Part shown: positions 53,470 through 62,067 of the stretch, piece by piece
Position numbering within the stretch: position 1 is the first letter of the stretch
Layout of the letters: every line of letters starts with the position of its first letter
Assembly: GCF_003544935.1 (NCBI RefSeq)
Contig: NZ_CP032098.1
Location: 1,240,001-1,304,000, forward strand
Direction of reading: 5' to 3'
Length of the DNA: 64,000 nt
From: Malaciobacter molluscorum LMG 25693
GTDB taxonomy: Bacteria; Campylobacterota; Campylobacteria; Campylobacterales; Arcobacteraceae
The notes under the pieces: model-generated
The model's database searches: none
Told to the model about the DNA's origin: nothing
The model's input: the letters and a program-made list of their open reading frames with translations, nothing else
Position numbers and translations under genes: made by a program

Positions 53470-54855
53470 TTATTTATTTTTTTGTTCTTGCCAAAGAGTA
53501 TAAAATATCTCAAGAGCTTTTTTTAAATCATTCTCTTTAAAACCTCCAAACCCCATAGATAAAACTTCTTCTTTTGTATTTAGATTTCTTAAATACAATT
53601 TCATATAATTGTTTTGTGCTTCTTTTTTTAATATTTCTAAATCTATATTTATTTTTGGTTTTATTAAAATATTTAGTCCACTTCCTTCTCTTAAAATCTC
53701 AATTTCATCTATCATTTTTGAATATAAGAAATTTTTCATAATATCATGTTTCTTTTTATTTTGAGTTCTTACTTTTCTTAAGTGCCTTTCCCAAAATCCC
53801 TCTTTTATAAATAAAGCAAGAGTTTTTTGTATATCAATAGGAATATTTGAAAAATAATAATCAAACTCTTTTTTGTACTTTTTTAATAATTTAGTAGGTA
53901 AAACTAAATAAGCAACTCTAATTGAAGGGGAAAATGATTTAGAAAAAGTTCCTGTATATATTACTTGTTCATTGTTATTTATACCTTGCATAGCTGGAAT
54001 AGGTCTATTATTGTAACTTAATTCACTATCATAATCATCTTCAATGATATAAGAGTTATTATCTTTTGCCCAATTTATTATTTCAATTCTATTTGCAATA
54101 GGAGTTGTCACTCCAAAAAAGTATTGATGGGATGGCGTTAGATATAGAAGTTTTGCATTGGATTTTTTTAATTGATTTAGATTTATACCATTTTGTTGTA
54201 CTTCAATCTCCTCAATCTCAAAATTATGTTGTTCAAAAACTTTTTTGGCAACTCTATAACTTGGAGTTTCAAACGCAATTTTTTTAATTTCATCTTTTAA
54301 TATTTTTGAAACTATAAACATAGAATCTGCAAAACCACTTGTAAGAACAATATTATCAACTGTACAGTTTACACTCCTTGAACTTTTAAGATATTTTACA
54401 ATTTGTTCTCTAAGTTCAATATCCCCTTGATTGTTGTGATATATTCCAAGATTTAAAGAGCTTTTTAAAACTTTATTATAAAGTCTTAGCCAGATTTTTT
54501 TTGGAAAAGTATCAGCACTTAAACAAGCTGGATAAAAGTCATATTTGATAATATCATCTGTTGTTTTATTTTCTAAATCAACTTCTTTTTCTTTTTTAAA
54601 ACTATCATAAAGATTTTCACTTACAAAATATCCACTTTGAGGAATACTCTCTATATAACCCTCTGCAAAAAGCTGATTATAAGCTGTTTGTACAGTATTT
54701 TTACTAATTTTATAATCTGTGGTCATTTTTCTAATAGAAGGCAGTTTTTCTCCAGCTTTTAGATTTGTTTGAATATCTTTTTTTATCTCTTCATAAAGTT
54801 GAAGATAGATTGGTTTTTTTAATTTTGAATCTATATTATACAAAACTGTCTCCAT
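53470..54855 (-). CDS. MocR-type regulator (GntR helix-turn-helix plus aminotransferase domain)
   Basis: The protein begins with a GntR-type winged helix (PIYLQLYEEIKKDIQTN, then KLPSIRKMTTDYKISKNTVQ) followed by a PLP-dependent aminotransferase fold (LTSGFADSMFIVSK; PLP lysine in YTGTFSKSFSPSIRVAYL). MocR proteins use PLP or its amino-acid adducts as ligands and do not catalyse in most cases. I choose the ATG at 54855, giving 461 residues; an ATG 12 codons earlier would include the promoter. On the minus strand TATAAT (54867–54862) lies six bases before this ATG, so the transcript may be leaderless. It is divergent from an operon with an AhpD-like, a flavin and a GNAT gene, its probable targets. 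Confidence 0.9.
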   Translation of the reverse strand: METVLYNIDSKLKKPIYLQLYEEIKKDIQTNLKAGEKLPSIRKMTTDYKISKNTVQTAYNQLFAEGYIESIPQSGYFVSENLYDSFKKEKEVDLENKTTDDIIKYDFYPACLSADTFPKKIWLRLYNKVLKSSLNLGIYHNNQGDIELREQIVKYLKSSRSVNCTVDNIVLTSGFADSMFIVSKILKDEIKKIAFETPSYRVAKKVFEQHNFEIEEIEVQQNGINLNQLKKSNAKLLYLTPSHQYFFGVTTPIANRIEIINWAKDNNSYIIEDDYDSELSYNNRPIPAMQGINNNEQVIYTGTFSKSFSPSIRVAYLVLPTKLLKKYKKEFDYYFSNIPIDIQKTLALFIKEGFWERHLRKVRTQNKKKHDIMKNFLYSKMIDEIEILREGSGLNILIKPKINIDLEILKKEAQNNYMKLYLRNLNTKEEVLSMGFGGFKENDLKKALEIFYTLWQEQKNK

Positions 54856-54861
54856 AAAAAA

Positions 54862-54867
54862 ATTATA
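54862..54867 (-). promoter_or_regulatory. -10 box of mocR with inverted repeat nearby
   Basis: TATAAT on the minus strand is followed by six T and the start codon. The inverted repeat TTGTA – GTAAG – TACAA (54877–54891) lies just upstream, between the divergent starts, and is a candidate MocR site. Confidence 0.5.
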
Positions 54868-54941
54868 ATTTGTATCTTGTAGTAAGTACAATTTATTGAT
54901 ATTATACGTAAAACAACTTAATAGATATTAAAGGATATAAA

Positions 54942-55391
54942 ATGGATAAAAGAATAAATCTAGGTAAAGAAGCACCACATATGTACGATAAATTAATATC
55001 TTTAAAGCATGATATGCAAGCTTTGATAAAAGATGCAAATATCAATGAAGGATTTAGTCATCTATTATTACTTAGAGCTTCACAAATAAATGGTTGTGCT
55101 TTTTGTGTAAGACTTCATACAAAAGATTCTTTAGATACAGGTGAAACTATAGAAAGAATAAGTGTACTTCCAGCTTGGAGAGAAACACAATATTTTAATG
55201 AAAAAGAAAGAGCAAGTTTAGAGTTAGTTGAGGCAATTTGTTATATCAAAGATACACATATTCCAGATACTCTTTATGAAAAAGCAAAAGAAGTTTTAAC
55301 AAAAAAGGAAATTTTGGCAGTTGAATGGTTAGCACTTGTAATAAATGCTTTAAATATATTAGCTATAAGTAGTAGGTTGGAAGTAAAATAG
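54942..55391 (+). CDS. AhpD-like carboxymuconolactone-decarboxylase-family protein
   Basis: The 149-residue protein has the family's redox motif in NGCAFCVRLHTKDS (Cys52, Cys55, His59), the arrangement used in AhpD-type peroxidase activity. LPAWRETQYFNEKERASLEL is also typical. It heads an operon of three genes divergent from MocR: the flavin-binding gene begins ten bases after it. A role in peroxide or carbonyl detoxification is a family-based inference. A longer relative lies at 37402. Confidence 0.9.
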   Translation: MDKRINLGKEAPHMYDKLISLKHDMQALIKDANINEGFSHLLLLRASQINGCAFCVRLHTKDSLDTGETIERISVLPAWRETQYFNEKERASLELVEAICYIKDTHIPDTLYEKAKEVLTKKEILAVEWLALVINALNILAISSRLEVK

Positions 55392-55400
55392 GAAACATAG

Positions 55401-55997
55401 ATGAGAAAAAGTGAATTTGAAATAAAAAACAAAGAGATTATTGAAGAGATTTTAAATAGCAGTGAATATGCAACATTGGCACTAGCTTACGATAATAAAC
55501 CTTACAGTGTACCTGTAAATTTTGTCCATGATGGAAATGTTGTATATTTTCATGGAGCAAAAAAAGGTAAGAAAAAAGAGTTTATTGTATCAAATTCTTA
55601 TGCTGCTTTTAGTATTGCTTTGCCTTACTCTTTAATACAATCATATTTTAGTAGCAATGATGAAATGGCTTGTCCTGCTACACAATTTTTTAGATCAGTT
55701 TGTGCAAGTGGACAAATTTTTATAGTTGAAGATTATGATGAAAAAGTAAGAGCATTATCTCTTTTGATGAAAAAGCTTCAACCAGAAGGAAAATATAAAC
55801 CATTGAACCAAGAGGTTTATACTAAAATGATAAATGCCACAGAAGTTTTTAGGTTTGATATTGAAAACATAACAGGAAAACTAAAAGTAGGGCAGAACTT
55901 ATCTCAAGATAGATATGAAATGGTTTTAGATTACCTTGAAAAAAGAGCTTATAATATAGATAAAGAAACAATTTTAAGTATGAAGGAAAATAGATGA
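55401..55997 (+). CDS. Pyridoxamine 5'-phosphate oxidase-family flavin protein
   Basis: The 198-residue protein belongs to the FMN-binding split-barrel group: ATLALAYDNKPYSVPVNF, VVYFHGAKKGKKKEF and CASGQIFIVEDYDEKVRAL. These are closer to nitroimidazole-reductase-like (NimA-type) proteins than to true PNP oxidase. Its link to a MocR regulator, which senses PLP, makes a vitamin B6 connection possible but not shown. It overlaps the following GNAT gene by four bases. Confidence 0.85.
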   Translation: MRKSEFEIKNKEIIEEILNSSEYATLALAYDNKPYSVPVNFVHDGNVVYFHGAKKGKKKEFIVSNSYAAFSIALPYSLIQSYFSSNDEMACPATQFFRSVCASGQIFIVEDYDEKVRALSLLMKKLQPEGKYKPLNQEVYTKMINATEVFRFDIENITGKLKVGQNLSQDRYEMVLDYLEKRAYNIDKETILSMKENR

Positions 55998-56560
55998 TAG
56001 AGTGTAGATTCGCAACCTTAGATGATATAGATGAGATTTTAAAACTTCATTCACGTTATCAAGTTGATACTATAAATGAAGAGGATAAAAAAGATGGATT
56101 TATAACAACAGCTTTTACCAAAGAGCAGTTGACAGCTTTAATTGAAGATGAAAAAGGTTTATTTGTTGCTATCAAAGATAAAGAGATTGTTGCTTATGTT
56201 ATGGCAGCATCTTGGGCATATTGGTCAGCATGGCCTATGTTTGTACATATGATAAAAGATTTATCAAATGTTAAATTTCAAGGTGTTACATTAAGTGTAG
56301 ATAACTCATATCAATATGGACCAGTTTGTGTGGACAAAAGTGTAAGAGGAACGGATGTTTTAAAACTAATTTTTGATTTTGCAAGAGAAGAAATGAATAA
56401 AAGATATCCTATTTTAGTAACTTTTATAAACAAGATAAATACTAGATCATTTGAAGCTCATACAAGAAAACTTGGACTTCAAGTAGTAAAAGAGTTTGAG
56501 TTTAATAATAATAGTTATTATGAATTATGTTATGATACTTCTAAATCAATAAGCTTTTGA
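55994..56560 (+). CDS. GNAT acetyltransferase
   Basis: The 188-residue protein is a GCN5-type acetyltransferase, third gene of the MocR-divergent operon. It starts with the usual IECRFATLDDIDEILKLHSRYQ; the CoA-binding core is GPVCVDKSVRGTDVLKLIFDF, where the normal Q/RxxGxG is reduced to SVRGTD. It ends FEAHTRKLGLQVVKEFEFN. ATGA overlap with the flavin gene shows coupling. Acceptor unknown. Confidence 0.85.
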   Translation: MIECRFATLDDIDEILKLHSRYQVDTINEEDKKDGFITTAFTKEQLTALIEDEKGLFVAIKDKEIVAYVMAASWAYWSAWPMFVHMIKDLSNVKFQGVTLSVDNSYQYGPVCVDKSVRGTDVLKLIFDFAREEMNKRYPILVTFINKINTRSFEAHTRKLGLQVVKEFEFNNNSYYELCYDTSKSISF

Positions 56561-56583
56561 AACTATAATTTTTAGTTTCAAAA
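56555..56583 (+). terminator. Hairpin after the MocR-divergent operon
   Basis: Perfect 11-base arms TTTTGAAACTA / TAGTTTCAAAA with a seven-base loop overlap the GNAT stop. There is no T-run after the stem, so strength is uncertain. Confidence 0.5.
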
Positions 56584-56714
56584 CAGAATATTTTCTTATA
56601 AATATATTTAATTTATTTATTGATTAAATATTTTTACTAACTTTATGATATTATTTTCCCTTATTTAATTTATTAAATAACATCACATATACTTATAAAT
56701 CTTTGGAGAATTAA

Positions 56715-58085
56715 ATGTTTAAATTTATTAGTGTTTTGGTTCTGCTATTAACAAATGTTGCATATGCAACTAATACAGCAGAAACACCAAATTTAGTTAA
56801 TACTTGGGTTGGAATAGCAACTCTTGCAATTTTTGTTATAGGGTATTTTATTATTGCAAATGAAGAAAAATATGATGTAGATAAATCTTTACCTGCGCTT
56901 TTTGTTGGAATATTTACATTTCTATTAATAGCCCTTTATTTTATTATGAATGACTTAGATATTAAATTAGTGCATGAGGAAGCAGAAAATGTTATTTTGG
57001 AGATTGCAGAGATATTCTTCTTCTTATTTGTTGCGATGACTTATATCGAATCACTTATTCATATGGGGGTATTTGATAGATTAAAATATAATCTTGTATC
57101 TAAAGGATATAGTTATAGAAAGTTATTCTGGCTTACTGGGTTTTTATCATTTTTTATCTCACCAATTGCTGATAATTTGACAACGGCACTTATTCTTTCA
57201 ACTGTTTTAATTACAATAGAAAAAGAAAAAACTGAGTTTTTAGTTCCTGGTGCTATTAACATTGTTGTTGCAGCAAATGCAGGTGGTGCATGGTCTCCTT
57301 TTGGTGATATTACAACTCTTATGGTTTGGACATCAGGGAAAGGTCAGTTTATGGACTTTTTATATCTATTCCCTGCATCTGTATTGGGATACTTAGTTAC
57401 TGCATTTTTATTATCACTTATTGTTCCAAAAACAAAACCTGCTTTTGATGCAGATGTTGAAGTACCTCAAATGAAAGATGGTGCAAAAACAATAATTTTC
57501 TTAGGTGTTATTACTATCGTTATGGCTGTTATTTCTCATCAATTCTTAGATTTTCCTGCAATGTGGGGTATGATGTTTGGACTTGTTTTACTAAAATTCT
57601 TCTCTTTTAAATTAAGAAAAAAGTATGGTAGTGAACATTTTAATATTTTTTATTCTATGTCAAAAATTGAGAATAATACTTTGATGTTTTTCTTTGGTAT
57701 TTTAGCAGCAGTTGGTGCATTATATTTTGTAGGTTGGTTAACTTTAGCCTCTGTAGTATATCATCCAAATCATCTTGGACCAACATTATCAAATATTGCA
57801 GTTGGATTTTTATCTGCAATTGTAGATAACGTACCTGTAATGTCTGCAATTTTAAAAGCAAATCCAAATATGGATATCTCAAATTGGTTATTAGTAACAT
57901 TAACAGCTGGTATTGGTGGTTCTTTAATCTCTTTTGGTAGTGCTGCTGGTGTTGGGGTTATGGGTAAATTAAAAGGCGTTTATACATTTGGTAGTCATAT
58001 GAAATATGCATGGACTATTTTAGTTGGATATTTTGTTTCTATTTGTGTTTGGTATTTTCAGTTTGAAATGTTAAAACTTTATTGA
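56715..58085 (+). CDS. nhaD: Na+/H+ antiporter NhaD
   Basis: NhaD exchanges sodium for protons in the inner membrane, for pH and salt homeostasis. The 456-residue protein has about twelve membrane helices after an N-terminal signal-like helix. Family signatures are IAEIFFFLFVAMTYIES, PIADNLTTALILSTVLI, NAGGAWSPFGDITTLMVW and, in the second half, AIVDNVPVMSAILKAN. GGAG with six bases spacing precedes the ATG. It stands alone; the 154-base gap upstream is A/T-rich. Common in marine and host-associated Campylobacterota. Confidence 0.93.
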   Translation: MFKFISVLVLLLTNVAYATNTAETPNLVNTWVGIATLAIFVIGYFIIANEEKYDVDKSLPALFVGIFTFLLIALYFIMNDLDIKLVHEEAENVILEIAEIFFFLFVAMTYIESLIHMGVFDRLKYNLVSKGYSYRKLFWLTGFLSFFISPIADNLTTALILSTVLITIEKEKTEFLVPGAINIVVAANAGGAWSPFGDITTLMVWTSGKGQFMDFLYLFPASVLGYLVTAFLLSLIVPKTKPAFDADVEVPQMKDGAKTIIFLGVITIVMAVISHQFLDFPAMWGMMFGLVLLKFFSFKLRKKYGSEHFNIFYSMSKIENNTLMFFFGILAAVGALYFVGWLTLASVVYHPNHLGPTLSNIAVGFLSAIVDNVPVMSAILKANPNMDISNWLLVTLTAGIGGSLISFGSAAGVGVMGKLKGVYTFGSHMKYAWTILVGYFVSICVWYFQFEMLKLY

Positions 58086-58120
58086 GATATTTAATAAAAG
58101 TAGCATAACTTTAGTTATGT

Positions 58121-58126
58121 TATAAT
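58121..58126 (+). promoter_or_regulatory. -10 box of yjdM after a small hairpin
   Basis: CATAACT–TT–AGTTATG (58104–58119) ends the nhaD transcript region. GTTATAATACG (TATAAT at 58121–58126) follows, 28 bases before the yjdM ATG. Confidence 0.5.
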
Positions 58127-58154
58127 ACGAATTAAATAAAATTAAAGGAATTTG

Positions 58155-58502
58155 ATGGAACAACTACCGAATTGTCCAAAATGTAATAGTGAATATACTT
58201 ATGAAGATGGTTCATTACTAATTTGTCCAGAGTGTGCACACGAATGGTCTAAAGATGCTGTAGAAGAAGTTGAAGAAGATACATTAATTGTAAAAGATGC
58301 AAATGGAACAGTTTTATCTGATGGAGATGATGTAACAGTAGTAAAAGACTTAAAAGTAAAAGGTAGCTCTTCTGGAATAAAAGTAGGAACTAAAATTAAA
58401 GGTATTAGACTTGTTGAAGGCAATGATGGTCATAATATCGACTGTAAAGTACCTGGAGTTGGAGCAATCAAACTTAAACAAGAATTCGTAAAAAAATCAT
58501 AA
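58155..58502 (+). CDS. yjdM: Zinc-ribbon protein YjdM (PhnA-like)
   Basis: The 115-residue protein has an N-terminal zinc ribbon, [28 protein letters not shown], shown here as two Cys pairs (CPKC and CPEC), followed by the family's SH3-like part with [15 protein letters not shown]. The name PhnA is historic; no phosphonoacetate hydrolase activity is expected. I take the ATG at 58155; a TTG one codon earlier is less likely given AAAGGA eight to nine bases before. It is followed by a shared terminator. Confidence 0.93.
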   Translation: MEQLPNCPKCNSEYTYEDGSLLICPECAHEWSKDAVEEVEEDTLIVKDANGTVLSDGDDVTVVKDLKVKGSSSGIKVGTKIKGIRLVEGNDGHNIDCKVPGVGAIKLKQEFVKKS

Positions 58503-58510
58503 AATTATAA

Positions 58511-58538
58511 GCAACAAAGAGTTTTAACTCTCTGTTGC
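58511..58538. terminator. Bidirectional terminator between yjdM and ribB
   Basis: Twelve-base arms GCAACAAAGAGT / ACTCTCTGTTGC with one mismatch and the loop TTTA enclose the stop of ribB. Convergent genes share it. Confidence 0.7.
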
Positions 58539-59159
58539 CCTTCTGTAATCTATAATATCTTCCACACTAAGAATTGGCATATCAAATCTTTTTGCAAAGT
58601 TTTTTATATCTTCTCCTTTTGTCATTGACCCATCAGGATTTGTAAGTTCACATAAAACTGCAAGTGGTTCTAAATTTGAAAGCTTCATTAGATCAATACT
58701 TGCTTCTGTGTGACCTTGTCTTTCAAAAACACCATTATCTCTAGCTCTTAATGGAAAAACATGACCTGGAGATACAATATGATTTATACCATCTTTTTTT
58801 ATTGCTGATTTTATTGTTGTTACTCTATCTTTTGCACTAACACCTGTTGAAACATTCTCTTTTGATTCAATTGTTACTGTAAATGGAGTTTGATATTTTG
58901 AGTGATTTGCTTCTACCATCATAGGAAGTTGAAGTTCTTTAACTTTTTGTGAAGTTAAACATAAACAAACAATACCACTACATTCTCTAATTAAAATAGC
59001 CATTTGTTTTTCTGTTATAGTATTTGCGTAGAAAATTATATCTGCTTCATCTTCTCTATTTTTATCATCAGTAACGATAACACCATTCCCATTTTTAAGA
59101 GCTTTTATAGCAGCTTGAACATTTTGTTTAAAATTTGAATTTGAAATTTTTTGATTCAT
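58524..59159 (-). CDS. ribB: 3,4-dihydroxy-2-butanone-4-phosphate synthase
   Basis: RibB makes the four-carbon unit of riboflavin from ribulose 5-phosphate. The 211-residue protein has the key VTDDKNREDEADIIFYA acidic loop (metal and substrate), the ECSGIVCLCLT motif, STGVSAKDRVTTIK, and GHVFPLRARDNGVFERQGHTEASIDL near the C-terminus. It is a single-domain enzyme without the GTP cyclohydrolase II part of RibBA. An FMN riboswitch lies in its leader, so it is controlled by flavin. It may supply FMN for flavin proteins generally; no other rib gene is present. Confidence 0.95.
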   Translation of the reverse strand: MNQKISNSNFKQNVQAAIKALKNGNGVIVTDDKNREDEADIIFYANTITEKQMAILIRECSGIVCLCLTSQKVKELQLPMMVEANHSKYQTPFTVTIESKENVSTGVSAKDRVTTIKSAIKKDGINHIVSPGHVFPLRARDNGVFERQGHTEASIDLMKLSNLEPLAVLCELTNPDGSMTKGEDIKNFAKRFDMPILSVEDIIDYRRATES

Positions 59160-59270
59160 TAGTTAATTCCTATTTTTGAATTAAACTTATTGAATCAGGG
59201 CTCAATATAGTAAGTCATACAAACTAAGTGTATTATTTATATTAAAATAACAGTAGTAAAACTTTTATAT

Positions 59271-59404
59271 TCTCTTTCATCCAGACTTTAACTGTTGGTT
59301 TTGGATTCTCACCAAATCTGCTTGACCTTTACAAATGTAAAGCGCTCGTGGACTTCTATATTTTATAGTTACCACCAGTAAGGAATTTCACCTTGCCCTG
59401 AGAA
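59271..59404 (-). promoter_or_regulatory. FMN riboswitch (RFN element) of ribB
   Basis: Read on the minus strand, the leader starts TCAGGGCAAGGTGAAATTCC and continues with ACTGGTGGTAACTATAAAA, CCACGAGCGC, GGTCAAGCAG and AATCCAAAACCAACAGTTAA, ending GTCTGGATGAAAGAGA. These are the conserved blocks of the six-helix FMN aptamer. It ends about 110 bases before the ribB ATG. The expression platform could be translational, since no terminator hairpin was found in the intervening A/T-rich part. Confidence 0.95.
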
Positions 59405-59467
59405 ATAAATTTATATGATTTTATCTAAAGCTAGCTTATTTGAATGTTATAAAAAACTATTAGGCAG

Positions 59468-59497
59468 TTGACTTTTTATATTTGATTTTTGTAATAT
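59468..59497 (+). promoter_or_regulatory. Promoter of the AraC-family gene
   Basis: TTGACT (59468–59473) and TAATAT (59492–59497) are separated by 18 bases, and the ATG comes six bases later. There is no ribosome binding site, so the mRNA is probably leaderless. Confidence 0.55.
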
Positions 59498-59503
59498 TCT
59501 TTT

Positions 59504-60400
59504 ATGAATAACAATATTGAAAATATAGAAGATTTTTATAAACATAAGTTTAACTCTCTTCCTTTAACTTTTGCAAATGAACTAGGGCATTTTAATGTAT
59601 TTAAAAGGGGTCCTTCAAAAATAAAGTCTATAAAATTTGGGAGAAGAGATTTTTTTAAAATATCTTTATTAAAAGGTAAAATAAAGATTAATTATTTGGA
59701 AAAAAGTATTATAAGTGATAAATATGTATTACTTATTTCTGATCCATTAGTTCCATATTCTTGGGAAACTTTAGAAGATAGTTTAGGTGGTGCTTATTGT
59801 ATTTTTAGTAAAGATTTCTTTTTTGATTTTGTTGATATTAGAAAATATCCTTTATTTAAATTAGATGCAAAAAAAGCTTTTTTATTAAATGAACAAAATG
59901 TTATAGATATTGAAAATATCTACGAAAAGATGTTTAAGGAAATAGAATCAATTTATATTTATAAATATGATGTATTAAGAAATCTTGTATTAGAATTAAT
60001 TCACTATGTTATGAAATTAGATTTAAACTCATTAATTCATAAAGATATAGATACAAATATAACTATAACAACAAAATTTAATGAAATACTTCAAAGACAA
60101 TTTCCTATTGAATCGCCATATCAAAGAGTTGAGTTAAAAACACCAAGTGATTTTTCAAATGTATTAAATATACATACAAATCATCTAAATAAAACATTGA
60201 AAACAACAACAGGAAGAACAACATCAGAACTTATTGCAACTAGATTTGCCCAAGAAGCAACTGCTTTATTGAAACATACTTCTTGGACAATAAGTGATAT
60301 TGCTTATGCTTTAAAATTTGAAGAGACTTCACATTTTATAAATTTTTTCAAAAAACATTTTAATCAAACTCCAAAAAAATTTAGAGACTTAATAAAATAA
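59504..60400 (+). CDS. AraC-family regulator (upstream of MFS transporter)
   Basis: The 298-residue protein has a C-terminal AraC/XylS domain of two helix-turn-helix units (SDFSNVLNIHTNHLNKTLK, then TSWTISDIAYALKFEETSHF and FFKKHFNQTPKKFRDL). The N-terminal half looks like a cupin-type sensor. It is followed after 99 bases by an MFS gene in the same direction and probably regulates that gene and the YciI gene. The promoter leaves no room for a leader. Ligand unknown. Confidence 0.9.
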   Translation: MNNNIENIEDFYKHKFNSLPLTFANELGHFNVFKRGPSKIKSIKFGRRDFFKISLLKGKIKINYLEKSIISDKYVLLISDPLVPYSWETLEDSLGGAYCIFSKDFFFDFVDIRKYPLFKLDAKKAFLLNEQNVIDIENIYEKMFKEIESIYIYKYDVLRNLVLELIHYVMKLDLNSLIHKDIDTNITITTKFNEILQRQFPIESPYQRVELKTPSDFSNVLNIHTNHLNKTLKTTTGRTTSELIATRFAQEATALLKHTSWTISDIAYALKFEETSHFINFFKKHFNQTPKKFRDLIK

Positions 60401-60499
60401 ATTATTTGATTTTTGCAATTTTTTGATTGAATATTGTATATAGAAAATACAATTTCTTTGATAATATTCTTTCCAAATAAATTATAAAGGTTAAATAAA

Positions 60500-61657
60500 T
60501 TGATTACTAAAAAACAAATTTTTGTAATGTCTGCAACAGCAGGTATTAGTGTAGCAAATATATATTATAATCAACCAATTTTAAATGATATTGCAAAGGA
60601 CTTAAATGTAAGTCATTTGGCAGTAGGAAATTTACCTACATTTTCTCAAGTTGGTTATGGATTAGGGCTATTTTTTGTAACTGCACTTGGTGATAAAATT
60701 GATAGAAAAAAACTAATTAATATTTTACATGTTTTATTGGGTCTATCTTTACTTGGACTTGCATTTATAAATAATATTTTTGGTTTATATGTATTAAGTC
60801 TATTAACTGGTCTATTTTCTGTATCATCTCAAGTTGTAATTCCAATGGCAGCTTCAATGAGTGGGAAAGAAAAAGGAAAAGTTGTAGGAACAATATTTAG
60901 TGGATTATTAGGTGGAATATTATTATCAAGAACATTAAGTGGATATATAACACAGTGGTTTGATAATTGGCATATGATATTTGCATTATCTGCTTTTTTT
61001 GTATTTATTATTGCTATATTTATTTCAAAAACTTTACCATGTATGCAAGCGCATTTTTCTGATAGCTATTTGTCATTATTAAAGTCTTCTGTTTTTCAAC
61101 TTAAAAGATTTTCTTTACTTAGAAGAAATACACTTTTAATTGCCATATCTTTTGGTTTATTTTGCTCTTTTTGGACAACTTTAACTTTCAAATTAAGTCA
61201 AGCACCTTTTAATTATGATAGTGATCAAATAGGCTTATTCGGGATATTAGCAACAGCAGGAGTATTACTTTCGCCTTATATTGGTAAAGTATCAGATAAG
61301 ATAAATGCAAATGTTATAAAATTAATCTCTGTTGTTATGATTATGGTTTCAGTGTTTTTAATGAGATTTTTTGATACTAGTTTGTATGCTTTTATTATTG
61401 CAATATTACTTTTAGATGTGGGATTTCAAGCTGTACAAGTTAATAATATTTCTCAAATTTATACATTAGATGAAAAAGCACATAGCAGAATAAATACAGC
61501 ATATATGTCTTGTATGTTTCTTGGTGGTTCAATTGGAACTTTTATTGGGGTGTTGTGTTGGGAAAAGGGTGGTTGGAATTTTGTAACATTACAACTTTTA
61601 TTATTATCTTTTATCTCATTAGTTATCGTTGTATTTAGTCATAAAATAAAAATTTGA
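60500..61657 (+). CDS. MFS transporter
   Basis: The 385-residue protein is a twelve-helix major-facilitator exporter of the DHA1/YnfM-like type. It starts TTG with AAAGG upstream. Signatures are SVANIYYNQPILNDIAKDL, the loop motif GDKIDRKKL in the first half and GKVSDKINANVIK in the second. It lies between an AraC regulator and a YciI gene. It most likely exports a drug or metabolite; substrate cannot be told. Confidence 0.88.
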   Translation: MITKKQIFVMSATAGISVANIYYNQPILNDIAKDLNVSHLAVGNLPTFSQVGYGLGLFFVTALGDKIDRKKLINILHVLLGLSLLGLAFINNIFGLYVLSLLTGLFSVSSQVVIPMAASMSGKEKGKVVGTIFSGLLGGILLSRTLSGYITQWFDNWHMIFALSAFFVFIIAIFISKTLPCMQAHFSDSYLSLLKSSVFQLKRFSLLRRNTLLIAISFGLFCSFWTTLTFKLSQAPFNYDSDQIGLFGILATAGVLLSPYIGKVSDKINANVIKLISVVMIMVSVFLMRFFDTSLYAFIIAILLLDVGFQAVQVNNISQIYTLDEKAHSRINTAYMSCMFLGGSIGTFIGVLCWEKGGWNFVTLQLLLLSFISLVIVVFSHKIKI

Positions 61658-61757
61658 GATTTTAATAATAATTTTTCTATAATACCAAATAGATAAATAA
61701 ACTACTTCTAAAGTATTTTTTTATCTTAATTATATACTATAAAAGGATAAAAATATT

Positions 61758-62057
61758 ATGTTTATTATAAACTTAACATATATAGAACCTCTTGATATAG
61801 TTGATAGTTATCTTGAATTACATGTAAAATATTTAGAAGAACAATATTCAAAAAATAATTTTATTGCATCAGGAAGAAAAGTTCCTAGAAATGGAGGAGT
61901 AATTCTTTCTTTAATCTCTTCAAGAAAGCAATTAGATGAAATAATATCACAAGATCCTTTTTTTAAAGAAAAAATTGCAAAATATGATATTATTGAGTTT
62001 ATTCCAAGTATGACTTCAACTGAATTTGAAACTTTAAAACCAGAAATTAGCATTTAA
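61758..62057 (+). CDS. YciI-family protein
   Basis: The 99-residue protein has the YciI ferredoxin-like fold: LTYIEPLDIVDSYLELHVKYL, FIASGRKVPRNGGVIL and KYDIIEFIPS. The conserved His in ELHVKYL and Asp in SQDPFFK are present. Function in the family is mostly unknown; some members act on chlorinated aromatics. AAAAGGA precedes the ATG by several bases. It converges with the NmrA-like gene over a shared palindrome. Confidence 0.88.
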   Translation: MFIINLTYIEPLDIVDSYLELHVKYLEEQYSKNNFIASGRKVPRNGGVILSLISSRKQLDEIISQDPFFKEKIAKYDIIEFIPSMTSTEFETLKPEISI

Positions 62058-62067
62058 TGCTAATTTC
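62043..62067. terminator. Convergent palindromic terminator
   Basis: Perfect 11-base arms GAAATTAGCAT / ATGCTAATTTC with the loop TTA contain both stop codons (yciI TAA in the loop region, NmrA-like TAG at 62060–62062). Confidence 0.65.
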
